Source: Dicaeum eximium
Taxonomy: Eukaryota > Chordata > Aves > Passeriformes > Dicaeidae
Direction: 5' to 3'
Length of the DNA stretch: 64,000 bases
NCBI GenBank assembly: GCA_013396995.1
Contig: VWZP01001440.1
Location: 3,366,740-3,430,739 of the forward strand
Shown piece after piece: positions 13,001-26,194 of the stretch. The translations under genes were made by a program, and so were the position numbers. Each line of letters starts with the position of its first letter. Within the stretch, counting starts at the first letter, position 1. Below the pieces are notes generated by a model, which worked only from the letters and a program-made list of their open reading frames with translations, ran no database searches and was not told the origin of the DNA.

Positions 13001-16000
13001 GTGACAGAGAACATATTTTTACAGGGTCCTTCCAGACCTCTGGTTGTTTTACAAGGAAGAATAAAAGGTAATGATTCCTGTCAAGGAATCATCAGGGCCA
13101 CTGGGCCCTTCTCACATAGTTTTGTGGCAGGAGGTGTGTGCATGTGTCCTAGCAGGGAATCAGTTTGGCCAGATGAAAGTAAGTTCTTGGGAGCAGCAGA
13201 AAACTAAGTGAATGCAATTGAAGGCCCTGTTACATGCAGGTGATTAAACTGCATTTGAGGTTTTGTTCTTGCTTAGAGGTGGTAAATGCATGAGAGAAAG
13301 CATAAATAGCAGTGTGATTAAATAGTAGCATGACATGAAGCCTATAAATAGCCTTTTATAATTTTGTACTACTTTCTTTTTTTAATAGCCTTTTGCTCTT
13401 TAACTTCAGCACACACAAACTCTGCACGTGAGGGTTCATTTGCCCTTCTGGGTAATGTTTTATTCCACTGGAGTTGTGATGTTTCTTTTTTTGCTTTGTT
13501 TTTAGTTAAATAACTGGTTTGTACCATGGTTATGCGCCTGTTTTTTCAGCGGATGTGAAACTTGATACTGAACTGAGCCAGGATGATAAACAAGCATTAA
13601 AGCCTCCGTGTCTTCCTGAACATGAATGCCTTAGAGGAGATGGTAGAAGTTGTTTTCCTTCTAAAAATAAACTTAGTAAATAATAGAATCATTCAATTTA
13701 ATTAAACTCAGACCAACCAAATTGAAAGTTTCTTACTGGTTCTGAATGACAGCTGATTGTAGAAGTTTCCAGCTCCAAGCAAAATGGTCAGGTAATTTTT
13801 CTCAGTTGGTATTTTATTAAATACAAATACACTAGATGGCTTTGTCTTTATAGGAGGTGTATACCCTATACCTGGAAAGTGATTTGCTAATATGTTAGTA
13901 AAAGAAATTTAACTTCTAAGAAAAGGTTTGAGGTTGAATAGATAAGATGTATAATACAGAAGTACAGTTTGTCAGTGAATTTTAGTTTCACTTGGTTGTC
14001 ATGGTGTCTTCATTCTGGAGCTGCAGTGCATTATAAACTATAAGTTTTTAGCTCTTCTGCCTTTTCCAGTTCTATCCCTTCAACTTTGTGCCTTTACTCT
14101 TTGGATTTAGGAATGCAGGGATTTCTGCTCCCCACGTCCCCCCACAGTATATTCATAGTTAGCCTTGACAGTGTTATGTTGTTTTTCACGCCATTAATAG
14201 TATCTGCTATTTTTGTTAAGATAATTTTGTGGAAACTGTCAAGTATTACTGTGTAATTCTATAAAGAACAAAAGCTAAAAGGAAGAAAAGAGTCATATTG
14301 AGAAACAAAAAAATAAAACTTTAAGAGTTTTTTGGAAGTTTGGTTTGATGAATCCTGGTAAGAGTTATAAACTTTTATGTGATTTTGGATCTTGTCTTTC
14401 CTCTTCCATTATGTTTTCTTCCCATGTTTTTTTTTACAGATGCTTCTGTAAATTTGTCAATTTATTTTCAAGAGAGGGAAGTACATCCCAAAAGGAAAAG
14501 TATTTTTAAATACTCTTAGAAATATGCATGAAGATGATTTATCTTCTTGCTTGTTTATGTCCAAACTTGAGTGTAGTTTAACAATTTTCAAAACTCTGAA
14601 TGCATGAAGATGAGTGTGAGGGGCCTGCATTCTGCCCTTAATGTTAAAGTGTGTCATAACCCCTGACAGGGTGTGACTGTAGTATGCCACAATTTTGGAA
14701 AACTCTTGATTTGGCTCAGAGTTTCACTTTGTAAGAAGTACAGATACAGTTGTTACAATGTGGGTTTGTACAATTTACAAATCTGGGGAGAATAGACATC
14801 TTTAAGATATTTGCTAAAGAAACTAAACCCACAAAACTGTGATTTTATATTTCTTGTTTAAAATTCCATTGCATGTGAATGATTATAAGATTTGAGTGTT
14901 TGAACATGCATGATATTTTCATTGTCAGATTGACTCAGATAATTTAGAATTTCTAATCTTTAACTGGCCTGAAATTGGAAATTGTTTCCTGTTATGAAAG
15001 TCTTTGAGAAGAGGCAGAAGTAAGTCAGAAGAATACTTAAGGTGAGGTGAAGTTGTAAAATATAGTAAATAAATAAAAGGAGGCATTAAAATTTTGGATT
15101 ATGTAAAATAGGATGGTTCTTTTGCAGCTGGGCAGGTGCATCTGCAAAATTGGTCTTGCCTTATGCGGGGAGCTCGTTGTTCCAGTTCCCTGGTGTGCTC
15201 TGGGGTCTCTCTAGTGCTCATCCCATGAGCAGCCAGAACATGACCTGCTGCCTATGACAGCCCAGTGCTGTGGAGTGGCAGAGTGCCTGCAGTGCAAGGC
15301 AGGGTGGATGAAGGCCAGGGTGGAGTGAGGTCACTTTTCTGGGCAGCAGTGCCTGAAGACATCCCTTGGTTTGCTTTCTGCTGGAGGAAGAAGCGGAGTT
15401 GACAAGCATTTTCCAGGCAGGTAGCCAGATAGGCGTTATTTCAATGTTTCCCGCGGAAAATCGGTGGGTTTTGGCAAAACTGGAGTTTTCCACGTGAAAA
15501 TTTCTGTTTTATGGAAATGGTGTTTCTGATTAAAAACTAATTTTGATGGAAAGTGTCCAATTAGTTACACTGAGCCATAGAATTAGCATCTGCTGTGTTT
15601 AAATCTATTGAAGATAATTTGGCTCAGTTTTAGGAACTCTGAACAAAATATACACAGACAACTTTTCCTCCCCCTGTCTAATACCTCAGTTTTAGTGCCA
15701 GCCAAAACTCAACTTGAAGTTGGCTACGAGTAGAATAAAAGCTTTTTCTGAATTTTGCAAGTTTGTTTTCAGTTCAGACTGCCTTTAACTTGAAAGGCTT
15801 CACAACACAGGTGCCACGGCTGGAACTACAGCTGCCAGTTCCGCTGGCTGCTCTGGACTTGTGGGTCCTTCAGCGTGCAGCAGTATTGATCCGTGGGTGC
15901 TCAAGTGGCTAAGGGCAAGCCCACAGATTTTCTCCATCATATGTTTTCTATCAGTGTTGTTTTCAGATAATTGTGGTTGAGGCTTGTACAACGTACAGGA

Positions 16001-16570
16001 TGTGGGACTTGTGTTCATTTACAGTCACGCCAAATTAGAATGTGTAACTTTGCATCATTTGGTGTTTTACCTGTTTTCTGTGCTTAATTGTGTACAGCTG
16101 TTGAGGACCATCAGTTGTTATTTGCATGTAACTTTTCTCTTTTTGATTTCTTAGATTGTGTTTTAAAAACACTCTTATTTGTTGACGGAAAAGTCAACTG
16201 AAATCAAAACCTAATTTTCACTTGCTACATTTCCTCGATTCAGCATGTGTAGTCAGGCTGTTGCTCAAGTTTAGATCTGTTAATAATTAGTGTCATGAAA
16301 GGACTATACTTGGTTATTCTAGCTACAGGCAGTTGTGCATTGTCATTAAAAGCTCAAAAATTTAAAAGACTCCTTTTATATACTGAGGAGCTTTTGTTTT
16401 CTACTGGGTCTGTGGAGGACTGTGAAGTCCTTTCTGTAATAGGTGAAGAAATATTTCTTAAAGTCATATTGCATAGGAAAATCAAATTCAATTATGCTTT
16501 GATACTTCTGAGGAAAACTGTAGGAAGAAATTTGGATTTGGGGGTTTTGAGGTGGGAGGGTGTATATTCT

Positions 16571-16584
16571 CCCCCCCCCCCCCC
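16571..16584. repeat. Poly(C) run of 14
   Basis: Fourteen consecutive C residues follow a purine-rich GGTGGGAGGG segment at about 16551-16560. The G-rich and C-rich halves could pair locally. A homopolymer of this kind is also a common place for sequencing or assembly length error. Confidence 0.9.
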
Positions 16585-17341
16585 TTAAGCAAGATATTAA
16601 ACAATAAGTTATCACCTGGTGCTTCTGTACTTTGTCTGAAGTTGCTCTGATTTCAGCCCATTTTCTTTTGATAGGTAAATATTTAGGCGTCCTGATCTTA
16701 GAGTTGTATCAGAACCAGATTTCCCTTTAATGAAAGATCTATTTAAATCTATTTATTCTAGTTTAAGAACACATTTTAAAAAGTACTGGGGATTTATTTT
16801 GAGAAGTCTCTATCAAGATATTTTAGTAATGTTTCGTTATAGTCTTCATTTATTACATCTTATTATAGCATTGAGTCATAAAAGCAAGAATAAGAGATCG
16901 AGCTCCATGAATGGGAAGAGATAGATGTAGTAATCATCTGTGTGAAGGTCATGGATTGCCATTTTTAATGCTATTTTCAAACAAGGGCAGGTTATGGATA
17001 GAATTGTGTTTAAAATAATGGAGGTAGAACTCACTTGGAAAACTTTTCTATTTATTCCTAGTAATCTTTGCACATGATAAACACCTCCAAATATCATGAA
17101 CTGACAGCTGCATACTAGGAAACGAGGTTTTATGTCTTACAAATGTATTTGCATATTTTTTAAATTTATAATATTCTTTAAATATAAGTGGCTAGTTGAA
17201 TTGTAATATCACCATTTAGTGATATTTAAACAGTGCTCATCTTCCTGTTCTTGTTTTTCCTGGCAGACATCCTTTACTGACTGCTTCAGCTATCTGACCT
17301 TCCAGTGGGATTGGTTGGCTTTTTGAAAAATAAAGTTAGAT

Positions 17342-17545
17342 TTAATCTTTTTCCCTGCTAGCTTTGCCGTTTCCATCGCCAGTGCTTGGTGCAGGAGTGT
17401 GGCTGCTGCCGCCACGGTGCCTGTGCGTGTTTGCTGCCCGGCCCGGCTGAAGTGGCGTAAGCAGGGCCCCGGCCACAGCTGTGCCCCTGGGGCTGCTTCC
17501 CTCTCTGTGGCCTTGCTGCCACACAACCTGGCACTGCTCTAGCTG
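17342..17545. promoter_or_regulatory. Isolated GC- and CpG-richer patch
   Basis: This stretch is clearly richer in G, C and CpG than everything around it. It includes GCCGCCACGG, GCCCGGCCCGG and GGCCCCGGCC, with roughly eight CpGs concentrated in about 130 bases. It is too short for a classical CpG island. It could be a small promoter, a 5' non-coding exon, or only a compositional island. The minus strand is open for 76-78 codons in overlapping frames, which GC-rich DNA does readily; I give that no weight. Confidence 0.25.
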
Positions 17546-20500
17546 CTGCTTGCCATCAGCTTGTGTTTTCATAGAACAGGCCTTACATGATACCAGTATT
17601 GTTATTTAAAGACATTTCTGGCCTCAGCTGCCTTCTCTCTGTTTCTTCACACCAAGGTATGGCTTCCCTAAAACATTCTATAAAGCAGTCACACTGTCAT
17701 CAGGTGATTTCCTGAAGAACAAGTGTAGTCCATTGCTTAATAGGGGGATAGGTGTGCTGTTTTTTCTGGTCCTTAAGGTGTGTATGGGTGTATTGCATAT
17801 TGTAGAGAAATTTTCTACAGTTTTGCTCAAAGTAATCTCTGAAACCTCATGTGAGGTTCTTCACACATCTTGTTCAAATGTAGGTGTGACTTGTTCCATA
17901 AAACTTCCCTAACACCTGAATAGCACCTAGAAATGAAAAGTCTTCAGGTCAGAAACTAAACAGCTGCACAAATTCATATGATGTTTCCACTCTGATTGTG
18001 GCTTCAGTGTGTCACCTGCAGGACAGATGGATTTCTGTTTGTTGTGAATAACCATAGGTGCTCACTGTGAAGTTTTGCCTAAAGGCACGTGCACTCTGGA
18101 CATTTTTCTTGCATCATGTGAAAGTGATGGAAAGGTCCTGTCTCTTCTGCAATATTGTTATCATCAGGTCAGTGAGTACTGAGCAATGAGCTGGCGGGAA
18201 TAGCTGGAAGGAGACTTTCTGTTGTCTTTGCATCTGTTCACACTCTGGCCTGTAAGACTGATGCAGTGAAAAGGGAAATGGGGGCCCTGATGAAGTAGGA
18301 TGAGGGGGTGGGGAAAGGGTCTGACTGTTTTAATTCTAGCTCTTTCGTGGTTGCAGACTTTTACTGTATTGGTTGAGTTTCTTCAGCCTCTATGACACTC
18401 CAAAACTGTAATGTGGTTTGGACAGGTGTTCACTAAGACTAAATTTGAAGCTTTAAAATGGGTTTAAAAGGAACCATATTGGGCTGTTTGGAATTTATAA
18501 GTCTATTTGCCTTTTTTTTCCCCACTTCTTTTTTCCTTGCCAAAGAAATTTTAATATCTTCTCAGGCTGTTATCTCATCTAGAGTCCTGGATAGTGAAGA
18601 TGGAAAGGTTATTGTCTGCATGTGAAACATGACTGAGCACAGAAAGGGAGGACATAAAGGGTTTAGGTTCAAAATAATTGTAAGTGTTGATGGCATGGTT
18701 TCTAAGAACTCTTTGTATTTATTAATATTGCTCCTAAACTGCCAGTGGGTGTTGTAATCTCAAACAAATGAATTTTATCTTGCTGTTATGTGTTTCCTGA
18801 AATGTTGCATACAGGAGTGGAGCAAAACAGATCCCAGTCTTCCTGTACTGTCCTACTTCCGACTCAAAACAGAGAAAGGGATCAGCTGAGTTTGAGAGGC
18901 TTTTTTGTGAGTGTGGTGCATGCAGTTCAAGCATAATGATTATTGACATTTAATTAGATAGAAGTGTCACTTATAATAGGCTTCTCTGTTAGCTGTGCCC
19001 TTCTTCCTGGGGGCAGGGAAGAGCAAGGGAGGAAATAGTCAAATTGTCCAAATAGTTTATTTTTCAGAGAAAACAGTAGTGTGCTACAGTACTATCTCAC
19101 TAATTTGCTGTGTTCTGGTGTACAGCCTCCAGCTGTCTCTAACAGATCCTATGCAGAATGACTGAGCACTCATTAATTATTATTTTTATGTTAGAAAGTA
19201 TGACAATCTGGAAGTGATAGAGCAGGGTGTTTCATCTTTAACCTTTGTCTCTGTCAGTAATTATGTGATTATAACAGTGAAAATCTTGCTTGATATCACA
19301 CAGCAGTTGTTCAAATTTGAAACCCCTTTTCAGAGAAGTAGATAAAAAGCATTCTTCAATGAGGTCTTAGTTTAAAAATAATCCTTGAGTAATTTTTTAA
19401 CTGAGAATGCTTATTAATTTAGGCATCAAGACTGCACTGAAATCCACAGCAAACCCCATGAAAATCTCATGTTCATGAAATGCATTAACAATCTTAGAAA
19501 TTTATCTGAGTAAGTAGCTAGAATATTAAATTAGTTCTCTGCTACTGGTTCATTTATAGGAGAAGCTGATGGTGGAGGAGAAGGGCTAAATTCAACTTAT
19601 TTTCTCTCAGCTGTTGAACTTTGGGCCCAAAATTATCAGGAACTGTCATATATACATTAAGAGCTAATGCTTTTTTGGTTAGATTTGGCTCTTCCTATGA
19701 TTGAGGATGTGGAAAAGGCAGATGTAAGAGTAGCTTATTCATTGAAATGCAGGTGAGATAATGGATGTTTTGAGGAGAACATGAGTATGTTTCTCTTCTT
19801 GACTTTCAGAAGTGAAGTAGGATTTTCTTTTACTTTTCTGTACTTCTGGCATCTGTGAGGGATTTGCTCAAGCAAGTCAGAGTGTCTGCAGATAGTAGAG
19901 CTCTTGGAGGAATCTGTAGAAGCAGCTGCAGATCATCTAAACCCGTGTACTGTTTTTGCACAGGAAGCATGGAGACTGCTCAGGGCCAGGCTGTAAGGAA
20001 GGATGCAGGAATCCCTGACCCAGCAGCAGGAGAGTTTGGAGTCTGGGAGCTGCCAGCCCCATGCAGGTACCAGGCTAAAGAGCACATTCTGGTTACCCAC
20101 CAGTGGAGAGAAGTTGCTGATGTTTTGGGAAGTTCAGCTTCCCAGTTTCCACAGTCAGTATCTCCTTGTTTCCAGTGCTCTCTTCCCAGTGCTGTCTGGA
20201 ACATAGTAGCACTGAAGAACCAGGGGCTGTCCTTACGTTGTACGGTCACAGTAACTGTCCCAGTTGGTCAGCAGTAAAGATGGGATTGCCCTCTTTTTCA
20301 GTGAAGTTTGAGGAGAAGCTTAATCAGTGGGCATATGGTAACTTTTCAGGAGTCTATTATCTTCCTCAAGTAGAATGAATGTGGGCAATTTATATATAAC
20401 TGATATTAAATAAACTTGGAAATAAAACAAAAGGGTTTGATAGAGCCTGGAATCATTAATGATGCTGTTGCCTGGCTAGAAGTCTTGCTGGAAGCCTTGC

Positions 20501-20596
20501 AGCCAGTGGCTGCAAAATGAAATAAGTCAGTGTTTGCATATCAGCTTTAATGAATGCTAGATACTTTCCATTATTTGGTCAGCAGAAAGCAGGAAG

Positions 20597-20700
20597 GAAT
20601 CACAGAATTATAGAATATCCTGAGTTGGGAGGGACCCACAAGGAACACTGAGTCAGGCTCTTGTTGGAACAATTTCAGGATTGCAGGGCATGGGTCGATT
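20597..20700 (-). mobile_element. CR1: CR1 LINE 3'-end remnant (antisense), degraded
   Basis: AATCACAGAATTATAGAAT followed by CTGAGTTGGGAGGGACCCAC matches the reverse complement of the CR1 tail and the conserved 3' segment just before it. Similarity fades after about 100 bases. It is a short 5'-truncated copy on the minus strand. Confidence 0.7.
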
Positions 20701-21061
20701 CACTTAAATGAAAATGCATTTCTGCTCTGCTTTTATTTGTAAGCTATGTCCTGAAGCTGTGTACTGCATCAGAATTGCTGAAAGCTTTCAAAACAAATTT
20801 TTGAAAGACAAAAAATTCAAACCTTCTCTTTGGACTTAATGTGGAGTTCCCTCAGAAAAGTGCATGACAAGCTAATGCTTAGCATTTTCAAACTAATTTG
20901 GATTAAAACATTTAATGTAGTGTCACTAATGTGTTTTCAATAAATGTATATGAAGATGGGCTCTAGGTGTACCTCAGTGTTTGTCTGAATTGCAGTATGT
21001 TGTATTATTCTGTTTAAACCTTCATAATTGTCTTCATACTTTTAAAAGGGTTTTTTTTGTT

Positions 21062-21080
21062 TTATATATATATATATAAT
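21062..21080. repeat. Short (TA)n microsatellite
   Basis: About eight TA units follow a T-rich run (ttttttttgttttatata...). It is a simple-sequence repeat with no sign of function. Confidence 0.85.
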
Positions 21081-24000
21081 TAAATTGTCTGGGTAATTTT
21101 AGTAACAATGGGGTCTGCATTTTACTTAATATATTCAAGCTGCATCATGTTATAAGGACGTGGGTCTTCTATGAGTCTGACCTACTTTCCTACTTCTTGT
21201 AGAAAATTCATGTACTGTGTTGCACCCAAATGAGCAGGTGGGCCACAGTGCAAATCCATGCCTTCTGGGTTGCTAAAATACAAGCTTCTAAACAAATGGA
21301 AATCTGGCAATGCGTGAGCTTCTTTAGCTGCTTTAGATGAGCCATGAAAAATGAAATTTCTCATGTCCTTGCATGCACATGTGCATACAGTAATGTGTTA
21401 AGGTGGTTGTTTTTCTCTACATTACATCAAGAGTTCTTTTGAAGAAAATTCGCATCAAGTCAGAAAATTGGCTGCACTCTTGGATAAATTAAATTTCAGT
21501 TAATTACCTGCTTAACCAACTGCTTATTTATTAAGCTGCTTAAAATCAGTTAGTTTATTGTAAGCCCAAGCAAATTGTTGTTATACTGTATACATTTGCA
21601 ATAAAGAATAAAGGATACTGAAATTTCACTTGTGAAGCTTCTGTATGCTCTTTAGTGCCCTAACCAAGCCAGTATTGCAGGAATGTTCTGCCTTTGATAG
21701 GGAACACTCCCTGGAATTGCTTCACCACTTGAAACCTGAGCTCAGGCAGGAAATGTACAACTTACTCCCTCCACAGACCTGAGAGGTAAGTGGAGTTACT
21801 TTGCACAAGTTCTGTCCTTCTCCAGTTGCTGTAGCAGCATGTAGCAGTTGTTTAGATTGTTAATCCACTCCCGTATTACAGGCTTACCAAAAGACGCTGA
21901 AAAATTAGCAGAAAACCTTCATCATATGCAAAGATTAAATCCAGTTTAAATAATTCACATGCATGTATAAAAATATTTTAGCATCAAGTGACTATGGCAC
22001 TGCCCACATGGATATGCAGACACAGTAGTACCTAGCTTAAGTTAACCTGCTGTTTAAGCCAGTTGTTCTCAAACTGGTTTTTTGTTTAAGTCTCAGCTTT
22101 TGTTTTTACTCCTATTTCTTTTGGCATGCAGATTTTACTTTGGAGCTTGAAGTAGTCCTCTGTTCCATACTAACGTTAGCTATAATATTTTTATTGCAGA
22201 AATATGCAGTAAGTGTAGCTGAATTTCTATCAGATTTTCTCACTTTATATATCACAATTTGTTGGAAAATCAGCTGTAATTTGTAACTTTATAAGCAATA
22301 GCTAGCCATCTCATTATTAGTCAGTTTTCAAAATATATAGCAAGAATGGCAATACATATTTGGGAGACATAATACGATCTGTGTTCTTGGTGTATGTATT
22401 TCTGAAAGAAAGAAGTCACAAAGATGATATGGGTACAGTTTGGGGCCAATTATGTTGTAAAACAAGTGTGTCAGTAAAACCAGTAATGACAGGGTCTATC
22501 TGTGCTTAACAACTGCATCCTTTTTGTTAATTGTACATGTGCTGATAGAGGTTTAAATATGGGTTGTGTGCACATGATTGGCCACAAAGCAGTTCCGTGT
22601 AATAATCCTGACAGGTCTCAGAAGGAGGAGTATTTTTGAAACTGCATGTGCTGGCACAGGTGTTTTAGCATATTCCCTACATCCTTCCATCATTTCTTTG
22701 CTGACATACAGGGAAAGAGTTACTTTGAATGTGGCTTGCAGAAGACAGTCAGTCTTTGTCACCTTCTCTATTACTTTCATGGCTGTTTTTTTATTTCCAT
22801 TTTGTAGATATATTTCAGGATTTGAGTCATTATACTTGTAAAACTGTGTTCTGTAGTTGCAAAAACCTCTTAGTTTCATGCAAAAAACTTGTCTGCTATG
22901 AGATGGTGGTTCCAACTACTGTGTACTTTATGTGGGGCATAGAATATCATGTTTCGTTGCATAATCTGAAAGTACAAAACATAGTTTCTGAAGTCTGTGA
23001 AGAAAACAGTCATGAATGACTGATGTCCAGCACAGTGGGACTGTGAGCTTCACCCAGGAAGATGCTAAACTCCAGACTGTGGAACAGCATGAGAAGTCTG
23101 TGTGTCCTATGGCTTGTTTCTTCCTTAAAGAGAGTGGAGAAGGCGTTGCCCTTCCAGTCTGCAAGCTATGAGAACTGTTGTTCTGGCCCAATATAGCTGC
23201 TCCTGTTTCCATAGCAAACTCATAATACAGTGCCTCTTTCTTGAAATTGATAATTTCATTTATGTACATTGAGAAAAATCCAGTCCTTGTCTGTAACTAT
23301 GCAATGTTTTTTGTTTGGCTGGAGCAAAGATGATCTGTGTTACAGCAAGAACCGTGATAGATCTGCAGGTTGGGTCTATTGAAGGGACAGAGTGAATGGT
23401 TTCATGGTGTTAAAGGATTTTGAGGGTCACTAAGGGGTGATTCTCTCTTTGCTCACTCTTACGGATTTGTTGCTGTGTCTGAAACCCAGTTTTCTGTCTA
23501 GTTTAAGGCAGTGATGAGGAAGGAAAAAGTATTGCTGGTCTTGTCTTGATCAGCAAATAAGACAAAAATAGAGGAAAGAACAGGAGAAAAGGTGAGATTT
23601 ACCTTTTTCTTCTCTTAAAACATGATGGTTTCTAGCTTTTAACAAGTCTTTTTTTTTTCCCTCTGCTGCAAAACTGTGTATTGTTGAGTTAGCCTCTCAT
23701 AGCTCACTACCAAATGGATTTGTGAGGACTGCAGTACTTACTTGAAAGCTAAACAGTCCTTTGTGCACTAGCGTTCGTATTTGTGGAAAAGCACTCTGAA
23801 GATTACACTCACTGTTTCTTGTTACATTTGTTACTTTTTCAAATCCTTGTGTATTACACCTATCAATGGATTGTTTCTGTGGTATGGAGAAACTAGTTTT
23901 AATCAAATTGTGTGCTTTTCTGAAACCTTCTTAATTTCAGCTCAGCAGCAAATACCATCCTAAAATTTTGGCTGCAGTTATCAGTTGTGTAGCTGCACTG

Positions 24001-26039
24001 ATAATGCCAACCTTTATGCCATTATGACTAGTAAGGCTTTTAGATTGTGTCTGTGTGGCAAAACACTGTCAGTGTTACATGGTTGGCTTGGATCACTGGT
24101 ATGGAGGTTCAATTCCTCTTTGGTGTTTAAAGGTTTTCTCCTGCTTTTTATTTTTGAGATCTGTAGAAGGCATAACAGAAGCAGCCTCTCCATGAGGAGT
24201 TGTCAGATGGACTTTGTTTTTAGGCTTTACTTCAGAGTTTTAATGTTTGCGACACAATTTTTCATAAATATGTCATTAGGACATAGTCATAAATTTAGCA
24301 GCTGGTGGCTTTATCTGATGTCTGTATCATTCGGTTTGTCATGTTGGTTTAGCAAAACAAAAATAAACTTGCTGTAGTTCTACATGAATAGAGCACTTCA
24401 ATTCTGAAGCCAGTGACTGAGTAGGCAAAATAAAAAAGCTGTCTGGTGAGGAAGCAAGTACTTGTTAATCTGAAAATGCTGGATAAGTCAAAACAAGCAT
24501 TTTGCAAGGATGGATGATCATCAAGCAGATTTTTTTTATATCTCAGGTGTGTGATCATACTTAAAGAGCTGAAGATGTGATCTAGAAAAGCAAAATACCT
24601 CAGGGATTTTGCAGGCAGCTGCTCAGGAGGTTGTCTGCAGGCAGTGGAAAGATGATTGAACTGCAGAGTCTCAGCTTGGTTCTTGGTCTTCCACTTGCCC
24701 ATTAGAGTCTGTGTATCTAAGTTACCAACTATTTAGGAGGGATTGATCTTTCATTTCTTACCCCTCCCTCTTAGTTTATATGTATTGGAGCATAAATAAT
24801 TCTTATGATCCATGCAAGCTCTCTAATCACTGCTCGAATGTTTGCTGTCCTCTGCTCAATTCTCCTTTTTTTTCTTTTTTAATCATCATATGCTCCCGTC
24901 CCCCTCCTCAAATGTGAAGCTAATATGTAGATGTGTTTGAAGGCTTCATAATCTTACGCAAGATAAGGAAAATCAATCCTTCTATATTCAGTTTTGAGTA
25001 CACCTGTATTCTTTTGCTACTCTTAGGGTATTTTATGTCTCAATATATTCTCTACTTAAGTTATGAAACTTGCTGTTTGCTTACGCCCTTGTCAAAGGAT
25101 GTAGAAATAGTTTGCTGAGTGTGTAATTAAGTGAATCACAGGCCCTGATCCTGTGAGGCACTTGAGAAAGGAGCTGGTATCATTGGATAGAGCTGATAGC
25201 TTCAGGTGGGCACATAAAGACTTTGCTGGGCTGGGTCTGGATGATAATCACCAGAATATTAGATTGGAAAAGTGAAAGTCAATTCTTTCATTTTATTTAT
25301 CAGCTCTCAGCACAGGGCATACACTTGTGATGGTGTTGGTTTCTTGCTGAGAGGATGAGAATTGTTTGTGCTCCCAAACTAAATGTGTAAATCCAATCAA
25401 ATTGACATGGACAGAAGATTCAGTAGTTTGACAAACATTAAACTATTCATGTTGTAATTAAATAAAAAGGGGGGAAAGAGACAATGCTAATGTTTTTGTT
25501 ACCACTGTGCATTCTCATGTTTTACGATTTTACAGTGAATGCACAGGCCTTGCAGAATAATGCATCAAAGTCTTGTGTGTTTGCTGTTTTCTTTTTCTCC
25601 ATAAAGCTTTTTACATAAGCATTTTTTGCTGTTTTCACTGAAATTAGTTACTTAACTGCATCTAATATCAGGAAGCTGGTAGCCATGATGCCTAGAAATT
25701 ACAATGCTTTTTTGACTTGAAAATGTTGTTGTGAATCTTTAAAAACAAACAAAAAACCCAACAAGAATACAGCAAACCCACAAAACAACCTTAAAATGGG
25801 GAGGGTGTGGACAATGGGCAGAAAGTAAAGGACTGAGTATTTTGGTATAAGGTTGTGTTGTAACATGTAAGGCATTGCTTTGTTACTGGCTACTGTGAAT
25901 TTAGTATTCATTTTTCTTTTGTTTGTAATGGAGTTTTTAAATAATGGACTTGCTGTGTTTTCACCTTTCTTTGAAGTGAGACATTCTTGCATTTGTATTT
26001 TTTGGCCGTTTTGAAATGTTCTGTTTGTTTTGCCTGCAG

Positions 26040-26194
26040 ACCCTGTGTGGACAGTAATGACCGCACGTTTCCGATTGCCTGCTGGCAGAACCTACAATGT
26101 ACGAGCATCTGAGCTGGCACGAGACAGGCAGCATACGGAGGTGGTCTGCAACGTTCTTCTCCTGGATAACACTGTACAAGCTTTCAGAGTTAAT
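26040..26194 (+). CDS. PTPN4: PTPN4 coding exon 1 (initiator; residues 1-46)
   Basis: The acceptor is TTTGTTTTGCCTGCAG ending at 26039. Seventeen bases of 5' UTR precede the ATG at 26057. This ATG is chosen because the protein starts MTARFRLPAG as in the family. Its context has G at -3 and A at +4. The in-frame ATG further left at 26030 lies on the intron side of the acceptor and is not used. The donor GTAAGT follows 26194, ending in phase 0 after VQAFRVN. The exon covers the N-terminal extension and first strands of F1. Confidence 0.96.

Larger units (their letters stand above)
3312..26039. other. Long non-coding region 5' of the PTPN4 start codon (intergenic and/or PTPN4 intron 1)
   Basis: No coding exon is supported in these 22.7 kb. 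The content is AT-rich DNA with short CR1 remnants near 10.0 and 20.6 kb, a GC-rich patch near 17.4 kb, a C run at 16.57 kb and a TA repeat at 21.06 kb. PTPN4 is known to start with a non-coding first exon. No broad CpG island is visible, so that exon is either left of the window, in the 17.4 kb patch, or not recognisable by eye. The right boundary is the acceptor ending at 26039. Confidence 0.6.

Noticed and set aside
19855..20277. Longest + strand open frame, 140 codons
   Set aside because: No recognised family. Overlapping frames are open on both strands, there is no splice-site or promoter context, and it lies in a locally stop-poor, slightly GC-richer stretch.
26030..26056. In-frame ATG nine codons upstream of the PTPN4 start
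   Set aside because: It sits in the polypyrimidine/acceptor region before 26039, so it is intronic and absent from the spliced message.
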